A stretch of DNA of 64,000 nucleotides from Brevibacillus reuszeri (lineage in GTDB: Bacteria > Bacillota > Bacilli > Brevibacillales > Brevibacillaceae), in the NCBI RefSeq assembly GCF_002897295.1, contig NZ_BEXF01000021.1, forward strand, positions 46,376-110,375, given 5' to 3'. Positions 57,899 to 64,000 of the stretch are shown here, piece by piece. Positions within the stretch are counted from its first letter, which is position 1, and each line of letters opens with the position of its first letter. The notes below the pieces were generated by a model. That model saw only the letters and a program-made list of their open reading frames with translations, was not told the DNA's origin and ran no database searches. The position numbers were made by a program, and so were the translations under genes.

Positions 57899-59218
57899 TT
57901 GAACATTAAACTCGGATTGTTAGGTCCCCATGACTCCATGCAGGTCATCCAGACGGCATTGGCCAAATACCCGGAGTTTCACTGCACGCCGATTGAATGT
58001 CTTACCGAGCAAGACCTGGACAGTAGGGTGCTCCCGATCAAAGAAGAATTCGATATGTGGCTTTGTTCCGGCCCAATTACATATTTGATTGTTTCACAAT
58101 GGGGCGAAATTCATGCTCCCATTTTTTGCGTTCCTTATAATGGCTCCAGTCTGTACAAAACCTTATTGCAAGTCATCTATGAGCAAAAGGTAGAGATTGC
58201 CCAAATCAGCTTTGACTCGTACAAGGAAGTAGAATCGGAAGCAGTGCCAGGTGTAGTGGAAGCATTGCTTGAAGCCGGAATCACAGACAAGCCGCGCTAC
58301 ATTATGAACGAGACGTACGAGATGGATGAGGTAACACGTTACCACACTGATTTATGGAAAAAAGGCCTGATTAAAGCGACCATCACGGCTCATCCGATCG
58401 ATACCGAGCTTCGTCAGCTCGGCCTGCCTACGTATCGTATATTGCCTGCTACGATGGCGATTGCGGCCGTGGCAAGCCAAATGCTGCGGACCTTTGAGAT
58501 GCTGTATTTCAAAAATACGCAAATTGCCATTCAAATGATTGATACAGAGCTGCACGATGGCTTGACCTCAGAAACGCTGTCCTCTGATGATCTGACAAAA
58601 ATGGAGATCGGGTATACGGACAAGCTGCTTACCTACGCTAAAAAAGTTCATGGATCTCTAAAGTCTGTCGGGAGAGGACGCTATGCGATCTTCACTACAA
58701 GAGGCTTACTGCAAGAGATTACGCACGATTTTCAAATGGCCCCCGAGATCCAGGGGATCGATCAGCAGGGACGCAAAGGGATGACCTGTGGCATCGGCAT
58801 TGGACAGACGGCGTACGAGGCTGAAATCAATGCGACGAACGCGCTGCTCCATGCCAAGAAAAGCGGCACGGGCTCGTGGGTCGTATGCTTTGATGATAAG
58901 AAAATTGCGGGGCCACTTGGAAAGCCCGAGCAAATCACGTATTCGTATGCCTCAGAAGAATTGCATGCCATCAGCAAGGCAACATCACTTGGTGTTTCGA
59001 CTCTGCAAAAATTGAAATCGGTCCTGCGCAAGCTCTCCAGTGAAGTAATCAGCTCACAGGAACTCGCCCAGTATATGCAAATCACGCAAAGAAGTGCTCG
59101 CCGGATACTGACTGAGCTGGAGGAGAAGGGGTTTGCCGAAATCGTCGCAGAAGAAAAACCATACATGCGAGGCAGACCACGCAAAGTGTATAAAATACTG
59201 TTTGAGCAAAAGGTGTAA
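57899..59218 (+). CDS. Unusual transcriptional regulator (sensor domain, cyclase-like domain, winged helix)
   Basis: A 439-residue protein that I do not place in a named family. Residues 1-200 look like an alpha/beta ligand domain (KLGLLGPHDSMQVIQ, DMWLCSGPITYLIVSQ, similar in style to PrpR/binding-protein folds). Residues about 210-345 contain GIGIGQTAYEAEINATNALL, the signature-like end of a degenerate GGDEF or cyclase fold as seen in PucR/CdaR-type regulators, without a catalytic GGDEF. Residues 370-437 form a winged helix (SSQELAQYMQITQRSARRIL, then GFAEIVAEEK). It follows the MFS-M20 operon and probably controls it. Start TTG 57899 after AAAGGGGAG. Confidence 0.65.
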   Translation: MNIKLGLLGPHDSMQVIQTALAKYPEFHCTPIECLTEQDLDSRVLPIKEEFDMWLCSGPITYLIVSQWGEIHAPIFCVPYNGSSLYKTLLQVIYEQKVEIAQISFDSYKEVESEAVPGVVEALLEAGITDKPRYIMNETYEMDEVTRYHTDLWKKGLIKATITAHPIDTELRQLGLPTYRILPATMAIAAVASQMLRTFEMLYFKNTQIAIQMIDTELHDGLTSETLSSDDLTKMEIGYTDKLLTYAKKVHGSLKSVGRGRYAIFTTRGLLQEITHDFQMAPEIQGIDQQGRKGMTCGIGIGQTAYEAEINATNALLHAKKSGTGSWVVCFDDKKIAGPLGKPEQITYSYASEELHAISKATSLGVSTLQKLKSVLRKLSSEVISSQELAQYMQITQRSARRILTELEEKGFAEIVAEEKPYMRGRPRKVYKILFEQKV

Positions 59219-59220
59219 AG

Positions 59221-59258
59221 AAAAAAGGAGCGGGCACGCGAGGCCCAGCTCCTTTTTT
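59221..59258. terminator. Bidirectional terminator between convergent genes
   Basis: AAGGAGC (59225-59231) and GCTCCTT (59248-59254) with A-run on the left (59219-59226) and T-run on the right: a symmetric terminator for the regulator gene and the ABC ATPase gene. Confidence 0.8.
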
Positions 59259-59275
59259 GCTTGATAGGAATTGGC

Positions 59276-61285
59276 TTACACCAATACGCCACCATACATT
59301 TCGTATTCTTTTTGTGTGCAGGCCACCCAGTGACCGCGCTCAATCTCACGTAGGACGCGCTCCTCGCCCTGATTTTGCAAATAGGCTTCATCGTCGAAAA
59401 GGATTCTTCTGCGGCTGCGCTCATAATCCGGATCTGGCAACGGAATAGCAGAGAGCAGCGATTTGGTGTATGGATGGATCGGATTTTCGTACAGACGGTT
59501 ACTTTCCGCCAGCTCGACGATACGTCCGCGATACATAACCCCAATCCGGTCACTGATGTATTTCACCATGGACAGGTCATGAGCAATGAACAAGTAGGTA
59601 AGTCCCTTTTCCTTTTGCAGACGCTTGAGCAAATTGATGACCTGTGCCTGAATCGATACGTCCAGTGCGGAGATAGGCTCGTCCGCAATAATAAACTCAG
59701 GATCAACTGCCAGTGCACGTGCAATTCCGATCCGTTGGCGTTGTCCGCCGCTGAATTCGTGCGGATAACGACTGGCGTGCTCACGGTTGAGACCGACAGT
59801 TTCCAGCAGCTCATACACTTTTTTCATCCGCTCTTCCTTGGAATGAAGACCGTGAATATCGATGCCTTCCGCAATAATGTCCGAGACTGTCAGACGTGGA
59901 TTCAACGAGGAATACGGGTCTTGGAAGATCATTTGGATTTTGCGATTGAGCCATTTCTTTTCTTCCATCGTCTTTTTCCCGTGCACGCTCTTGCCTTTGA
60001 AAAGCACCTCGCCGCCCGTTGCATCATAGAGACGGAGGATCGTGCGGCCTGTAGTGGACTTCCCGCAACCAGACTCGCCAACAAGACCGAAAATCTCACC
60101 TTTATAAATATCAAAGCTGATGCCGTCGACCGCTTTTAACGTATGTCCACCGCCAAGGTCGAAATACTGCTGCAAGTTTTTGATTTCCAGAAGCTTCTCC
60201 CGCGTGTCTGGGTTTGGAGCTTCCTCGGGGGTACGCATCTGCAGCGGTTCTACCTTCTCTGTGGAAGGAGTGATTTTCTTGCGGACCGCAGAAGCAGGTG
60301 GCTCGATGTGAGGAGCCATCTCATGCAGCAGCCAGGTAGCGGCGTAGTGTGTATCCGAGATTTTGAACATCGGCGGCTCATATTCCAGGTCCACTTTGAG
60401 CGCATACGGATTGCGTGCGGCAAAGGCATCGCCAACCGGAGGACGGAACATATCAGGTGGAGAACCTGGGATCGACATGAGCTCTTCCTCATTCGTATCC
60501 AGATTCGGCATCGAGCCGAGCAAGCCCCATGTGTACGGATGCTTTGGATCATAAAAAATCTCATCAACCATACCGATTTCTACAATTTTGCCAGCGTACA
60601 TCACGGCTACACGGTCAGCCATATTGGCTACGACGCCGAGGTCATGCGTAATGAAGATGATGGAGGTACCCATTTTTTGCTGCAGTTCCTTGAGCAACTC
60701 CAGGATTTGCGCCTGAATCGACACGTCCAAAGCAGTCGTCGGTTCGTCTGCAATAATTACTTTTGGATTACAAGCGAGTGCGATGGCAATGACAATCCGC
60801 TGACGCATTCCACCGGAAAACTGGTGCGGGTATTGATCAATTCGTTCCTTTGCAAACGGGATACCGACCATTTCCAATAGCTCAATCGATCTTGTTCTCG
60901 CTTCGGTGCGAGACAGCTTTTGGTGCTTGATATAGCTTTCCATAATTTGATTGCCGATGGTCATTGTCGGGTTGAGCGAGGTCATCGGATCTTGGAAAAT
61001 CATCGAGATGTCGCGTCCGCGGACGTCCTGCATCTCTTTTTCGCTCAAAGTGACCAAATCTCTGCCTTCAAATAGGACTTGTCCTTTGGGGATACGCCCT
61101 GGGGGAGAGGGAATGAGACGCATGAGAGCTTGAGAGGTCACCGATTTACCTGAACCAGACTCCCCAACAATCGCCAATGTTTCCCCTTTGTGCAAATCAA
61201 AAGAGACGCCGCGAACGGCTTTGACCTCACCTGCATACGTATCAAACGAGACGTGCAGATCTTTCACTTCCAATACTTTGTCCAT
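59276..61285 (-). CDS. Fused oligopeptide-type ABC transporter ATPase (OppD-OppF tandem)
   Basis: A 669-residue protein with two complete ABC ATPase domains. The first has Walker A GESGSGKS (about 40-47), signature FSGGMRQR and Walker B VIIADEPTTALD; after it comes the OppD-type C-terminal segment (PNLDTNEEELMSIPGSPPDM). The second begins near 360 with GESGCGKSTTG, FSGGQRQR and FIIADEPISALD, and the OppF-type tail. I take ATG 61285 after GGGAGG; ATG 61336 is in frame but weaker. It powers uptake of peptides, nickel or similar ligands, but its permease and binding-protein genes are not in this window. A Fur-like box lies 77 bp upstream. Confidence 0.9.
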   Translation of the reverse strand: MDKVLEVKDLHVSFDTYAGEVKAVRGVSFDLHKGETLAIVGESGSGKSVTSQALMRLIPSPPGRIPKGQVLFEGRDLVTLSEKEMQDVRGRDISMIFQDPMTSLNPTMTIGNQIMESYIKHQKLSRTEARTRSIELLEMVGIPFAKERIDQYPHQFSGGMRQRIVIAIALACNPKVIIADEPTTALDVSIQAQILELLKELQQKMGTSIIFITHDLGVVANMADRVAVMYAGKIVEIGMVDEIFYDPKHPYTWGLLGSMPNLDTNEEELMSIPGSPPDMFRPPVGDAFAARNPYALKVDLEYEPPMFKISDTHYAATWLLHEMAPHIEPPASAVRKKITPSTEKVEPLQMRTPEEAPNPDTREKLLEIKNLQQYFDLGGGHTLKAVDGISFDIYKGEIFGLVGESGCGKSTTGRTILRLYDATGGEVLFKGKSVHGKKTMEEKKWLNRKIQMIFQDPYSSLNPRLTVSDIIAEGIDIHGLHSKEERMKKVYELLETVGLNREHASRYPHEFSGGQRQRIGIARALAVDPEFIIADEPISALDVSIQAQVINLLKRLQKEKGLTYLFIAHDLSMVKYISDRIGVMYRGRIVELAESNRLYENPIHPYTKSLLSAIPLPDPDYERSRRRILFDDEAYLQNQGEERVLREIERGHWVACTQKEYEMYGGVLV

Positions 61286-61361
61286 GACAACCTCCCATTC
61301 CTTGCTTTCTGTGAAGTAACACCCATGTATATCCAAAATTTTCTCTTGTGCACAATTGTTC

Positions 61362-61380
61362 GAAAATGAAAATCATTATC
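61362..61380. promoter_or_regulatory. Fur-box-like site
   Basis: GAAAATGAAAATCATTATC matches the 19-bp Fur box GATAATGATAATCATTATC at 17 positions; the 7-1-7 core TGAAAATCATTATCA (61367-61381) has one mismatch. On the minus strand a TATAAT lies just upstream of it, so it should act on the ABC ATPase gene; it could also affect the divergent deacetylase gene. Confidence 0.7.
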
Positions 61381-61532
61381 ACTATTATACTATATTCAAG
61401 AAAAAATGCTAAAAAATTTTTTGCCGAAAGTTTATACCTGGATAGGAGGCCTTTTGAGGCTTTTTTAGCGTTGCCAATTGGTTAGTACCTCATACAATAC
61501 ATCAGCGTATAGACAAAGGAGGGAGCGATTGA

Positions 61533-62180
61533 ATGAAAAAGAAAACGCCAGAAGAAGCGAATACAGCTGCTCCTATTCGACGCAGAGCCAAGGAAGTAGC
61601 GCTCACGTTTGACGATGGGCCCGACCAGTATTGGACACCTCGTTTGCTGGACATTTTAGCCCATTATCAGATCAAAGCCACGTTTTTTTGTGTCGGACAA
61701 ATGGTGAAATATTTCCCCAAGATGCTGGAGCGAATCGCAAGTGAAGGACACGTCATCGGAAATCATAGCTGGGACCATCCTGATTACACAAAAATCTCGC
61801 TGACAGCAGCTGCCGCGCAGATCAAGCGCACGAGTGAACAAATAGAATCAGTGGTGGGCCTCTGGCCAAGACTGGTTCGTCCTCCCTACGGAGCGGTCAA
61901 TGAGGCTGTAATTTGGACGATAGGTGCAGCGGGTAACGAAATCATTTTGTGGGATGTGGATAGCTGGGATTGGAAGGGGCTGAGCGGTCCGCAGGTGGCA
62001 AGAAACATACTTGGACATGTAAGCTCGGGCTCGGTCGTTTTGCAGCATTGTGCAGGCGGCACAAAAGATACGCTAAAAGGCACCGTTGACGCTTTGCCAT
62101 ACGTAATTGAGGTATTGAGCGAGCAAAACTACACCTTTGCTACGATTTCCGAGATGTTTCATTTGTCAGCCTATCGCTAG
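61533..62180 (+). CDS. Polysaccharide deacetylase (NodB homology, carbohydrate esterase family 4)
   Basis: A 215-residue deacetylase with all five NodB motifs: TFDDGPD (about 27-33), HVIGNHSWDHPD (about 76-87, HxxxH metal ligands), RPPYGAV (about 113), LWDVDSWDW (about 137) and GSVVLQHC (about 169). It would remove N-acetyl groups from chitin-like or peptidoglycan sugars. No signal peptide or membrane anchor is seen at the N-terminus (KKKTPEEANTAAPIRRRAKE), which is unusual for a cell-wall enzyme. ATG follows AAAGGAGGG. The divergent region holds a Fur-like box. Confidence 0.88.
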   Translation: MKKKTPEEANTAAPIRRRAKEVALTFDDGPDQYWTPRLLDILAHYQIKATFFCVGQMVKYFPKMLERIASEGHVIGNHSWDHPDYTKISLTAAAAQIKRTSEQIESVVGLWPRLVRPPYGAVNEAVIWTIGAAGNEIILWDVDSWDWKGLSGPQVARNILGHVSSGSVVLQHCAGGTKDTLKGTVDALPYVIEVLSEQNYTFATISEMFHLSAYR

Positions 62181-62268
62181 GTCAAAGCAGGGAATTTGGC
62201 TGTTTAGACGAAAAGTACAATTGTAATAATAGTAAGAAGAGAACGACAGAGGGGAGCAAGATTTTACG

Positions 62269-63234
62269 ATGTCCAAAGCTGATAACATGCTCTCCATTTT
62301 ATGGCTGCTGCAAACAGAAAAGAAAATAACGGCGAAGCAATTGGCGGAGGCTTTGGAAATAAATATACGCACCGTGTATCGTTACATCGACGCCTTGTGT
62401 GCGAGTGGTGTGCCAATTATTTCTGACGCGGGGCACAACGGTGGATACAGCCTGCTTCATCCATTTACCGAGGCACCCTTGTTTTTCGATTTGAACGAAC
62501 AAAAAGCACTTGTCCATGCAGCTGTGTTTGCCCAGGAGGCAGGCTATCCATTTGGAACGGATTTGATGAGTGCGATCGCCAAGCTGAAACGGTACACAAA
62601 CGAGGAGCAACGCCAGACGATTGACCGCCATAGCATCGGCTTTGAAGTGATCCTCCCTCCTCAAGACCCTGCCTTGGAGTCCTTTTTGCAAGAAATTGAG
62701 CTATCCGTAGCGAATGCCTGTACATTGCAGATGGGCTATATAAAAAACTTCCAATTAAATGTCCAGACGCGTGAGATTGACCCGTATGGTCTCGTTCATT
62801 GGCGTGCAAAGTGGTACCTCATTGCGTATTGTCATCTTCGCAGTGAGATTCGCAGCTTTCGTGTGGATCGTATTCACTCCATTTCCCGTACCGATGCCAC
62901 ATTTGAGCGACCACCGGGATTTTCCGCGCGACAATTCTTTCTTGGGAATCTGCTTCCGGAAACAGACGAACAGGAGCCGCTCATTTCTGTGATCGTAAAA
63001 GGAAGAATGCAAGCCATTACCGACCTATGTGGCCATTGGTTTCTTGGACATGCAGTAGTGGAGCGCACAAGCGATCAGGTACACTTTCGGATCAGTGAGC
63101 AGTTTGTCCATACCCACGTTCCTCATTTCCTGCTTTCTTATGGCAAGTCGATTCAAGTGAAAGAGCCTGCTTTTCTCAAAGAGCGATTGGTAGCTGTTGC
63201 AAAAGATTTGCTCGATTATTATCAGTCGTCCTGA
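62269..63234 (+). CDS. WYL-domain (YafY-type) transcriptional regulator
   Basis: A 321-residue regulator. The N-terminal HTH_11 winged helix spans about 1-60 (NMLSILWLLQTEKKITAKQL, INIRTVYRYIDALC), and the WYL domain is about 140-235 (GLVHWRAKWYLIAYCHLRS, FRVDRI). ATG follows GAGGGGAG. It lies 77 bp upstream of a dinB-family gene; an inverted repeat ACTGAC-N7-GTCAGG begins right after its stop codon and also occurs before the other dinB-family gene, so I propose that it is the protein that binds both. Confidence 0.88.
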   Translation: MSKADNMLSILWLLQTEKKITAKQLAEALEINIRTVYRYIDALCASGVPIISDAGHNGGYSLLHPFTEAPLFFDLNEQKALVHAAVFAQEAGYPFGTDLMSAIAKLKRYTNEEQRQTIDRHSIGFEVILPPQDPALESFLQEIELSVANACTLQMGYIKNFQLNVQTREIDPYGLVHWRAKWYLIAYCHLRSEIRSFRVDRIHSISRTDATFERPPGFSARQFFLGNLLPETDEQEPLISVIVKGRMQAITDLCGHWFLGHAVVERTSDQVHFRISEQFVHTHVPHFLLSYGKSIQVKEPAFLKERLVAVAKDLLDYYQSS

Positions 63235-63235
63235 C

Positions 63236-63273
63236 TTCACTGACTGCTGTTGTCAGGTAAGAGTCGTTATGAT
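63236..63273 (+). promoter_or_regulatory. Conserved element upstream of the second dinB-family gene
   Basis: The 26 bp at 63236-63261 match 37653-37678 at 23 positions and contain ACTGAC-N7-GTCAGG. GTTATGAT (63266-63273) follows at the same offset as at the first copy. The element starts two bases after the WYL regulator stop codon. Confidence 0.6.
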
Positions 63274-63311
63274 GGAAGAAAAGACAGGCGAAGAGCCAAA
63301 ATGGAGGAATC

Positions 63312-63830
63312 ATGATGAAGCATGATGCGCTGCGTACGTACGATTATCATCTCTGGGCGAATGAAAAGGTGTTCGAGCGACTGCAGGAGGTTCCCCAAGA
63401 AATTTGTGAACAAGAGGTACCGAGTGTATTTCCTACGATTTCCAAGACGCTTAATCATATGCTTTTGACCGATTATGTCTGGTTACTGGCGATGCAAGGG
63501 GAAAGCTACGAAAAGGTCGGAAAAGTAGTGGGGCAGCTCTCTTCGGAAACAGCAGGAAAGAGCGTGACAGAGCTGCGAGAGATGTTCCATGAGATGGCAG
63601 GGAAGTTCAAAGACTTTTTCCAACAAATCGACATGGAGGCAACGGCCCCGTATTCACATCCGCAAATGGGAACCATCCATGCACGGTACTGTGATATCGT
63701 ACAGCATGTCGTCAATCACGGCACGTATCACCGCGGGAATATCTCCGCTATGCTGAGGCAGCTTGGACACGCTGGTGCTTCCTCGGACTATATTTACTAT
63801 TTGTTTGAGGTGCTTCCAAAAGAGAAGTAG
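63312..63830 (+). CDS. DinB family protein (paralog 2)
   Basis: A 172-residue DinB/YfiT-like four-helix-bundle protein. Metal-binding His lie in LNHMLLTDYVWL (about residue 46; here the second His of the pattern seen in paralog 1 is Tyr) and NHGTYHRGN (about 136-144). DYHLWANEKVFERL at the N-terminus matches the paralog at 37744. ATG after GGAGGAATC. It follows the WYL regulator gene. The enzymatic role is unknown; relatives are thiol-dependent transferases. Confidence 0.86.
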   Translation: MMKHDALRTYDYHLWANEKVFERLQEVPQEICEQEVPSVFPTISKTLNHMLLTDYVWLLAMQGESYEKVGKVVGQLSSETAGKSVTELREMFHEMAGKFKDFFQQIDMEATAPYSHPQMGTIHARYCDIVQHVVNHGTYHRGNISAMLRQLGHAGASSDYIYYLFEVLPKEK

Positions 63831-63837
63831 AAAGACA

Positions 63838-63870
63838 AAAGCTCCGCCTGATTGTAGGCAGAGCTTTTTT
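63838..63870 (+). terminator. Terminator after the second dinB-family gene
   Basis: AAGCTCCGCCT (63839-63849) pairs with AGGCAGAGCTT (63856-63866) with one mismatch, then a T-run to 63870. The intron at 63875 begins four bases after the T-run. Confidence 0.85.
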
Positions 63871-63874
63871 GCAT

Positions 63875-64000
63875 GTGCGCCCAGCATGGGCGTTATCTCT
63901 AGGGTTAAAGTCCCGAATGGTGAAGGCAGTAGTAACCATTAGCCTAAGACAAGGGTGTCCACCGTGAGGTGGAATCTGAAGGAAGTTGGCGGCAAACCTC
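63875..64000 (+). mobile_element. Group II intron, 5' end (class IIC type), truncated by the window edge
   Basis: The sequence from GTGCGCCCAGCATGGGCG onward, with AGGGTTAAAGTCCCGAA, GTGAAGGCAG, AAGGGTGTCC and GGAATCTGAAGGAAG, is the start of a group II intron domain I and agrees closely with the Oceanobacillus iheyensis IIC intron as I know it. GTGCG is the usual 5' end. The site directly after a rho-independent terminator is the known target of class IIC introns. The maturase/reverse transcriptase gene and the 3' end must lie beyond the window. Confidence 0.85.

Noticed and set aside
1..64000. CRISPR arrays, tRNA/rRNA genes, insertion sequences, prophage genes, riboswitches
   Set aside because: I looked for repeat-spacer arrays, rRNA and tRNA-like stretches, transposase motifs and known riboswitch cores in the gaps and saw none, apart from the intron start at 63875.

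Overview
The window looks like chromosomal DNA of a Gram-positive, spore-forming-type Firmicute, most likely Brevibacillus or a close Paenibacillaceae relative. The reasons are inference from what is visible: Bacillus-type ribosome binding sites, textbook sigma-A promoters, frequent GTG/TTG starts, moderate GC, and families typical of that group (MhqR-type quinone detoxification genes, GutM/sorbitol-type PTS, DinB paralogs, SwrC-like RND pump, oligo-peptide ABC ATPase fusion). There are no rRNA or tRNA genes, CRISPR arrays or insertion sequences; the only mobile element seen is the 5' end of a group II intron at the right edge.

Layout. 1-1979: end of a 2-oxoacid dehydrogenase operon (E2 tail, E3). 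1993-7245: a sorbitol-type PTS operon (gutM, srlA, srlE, srlB) with a perfect cre site between the -35 and -10 boxes, in which the usual sorbitol-6-phosphate dehydrogenase is replaced by a SAF-domain homoserine-dehydrogenase-like oxidoreductase; a SorC regulator and a small zinc-ribbon protein follow. 7449-13169: TetR regulator divergent from an MFS pump (32-bp palindromic operator), a flavin monooxygenase-like enzyme with an esterase, and another MFS pump. 13268-18723: RraA-like protein, 2,3-butanediol dehydrogenase divergent from a LacI regulator, an aminoglycoside-phosphotransferase-like protein, a MetX-like hydrolase.

18840-26875 is the most interesting block: two acetoacetate decarboxylase paralogs, one followed by the decayed end of a short-chain dehydrogenase, the other in an operon with a sodium:solute symporter and a 39-residue symporter accessory protein. 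Both have a -24/-12 (sigma-54) promoter, and both carry a related 11-bp element exactly 87 bp upstream of the -24 GG. A PAS-AAA+-Fis sigma-54 activator is encoded between them. I infer a small sigma-54 regulon for uptake and decarboxylation of an acetoacetate-like acid.

27054-37486: TraB/GumN protein, chemotaxis receptor, DeoR regulator divergent from two tandem cytosine-deaminase-like amidohydrolases, cytochrome P450, a DUF4275-VOC fusion, and a reductase of the NAD-binding-4 type. 37653-40774: DinB gene and an mhqN-mhqO-mhqD-like operon with a perfect consensus promoter and two MhqR-like operators. 41083-54821: RND efflux operon with its own two-component system, then a metal block with Cu and Cd/Zn P-type ATPases and an ArsR/CadC regulator. 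55089-59218: MFS transporter, M20 amidohydrolase and an unusual regulator. 59276-61285: a fused OppD-OppF ATPase with a Fur-box-like site upstream. 61533-63830: polysaccharide deacetylase, WYL regulator, second DinB gene; a 26-bp upstream element is shared with the first DinB gene. From 63875 a group IIC intron begins directly after a terminator hairpin.
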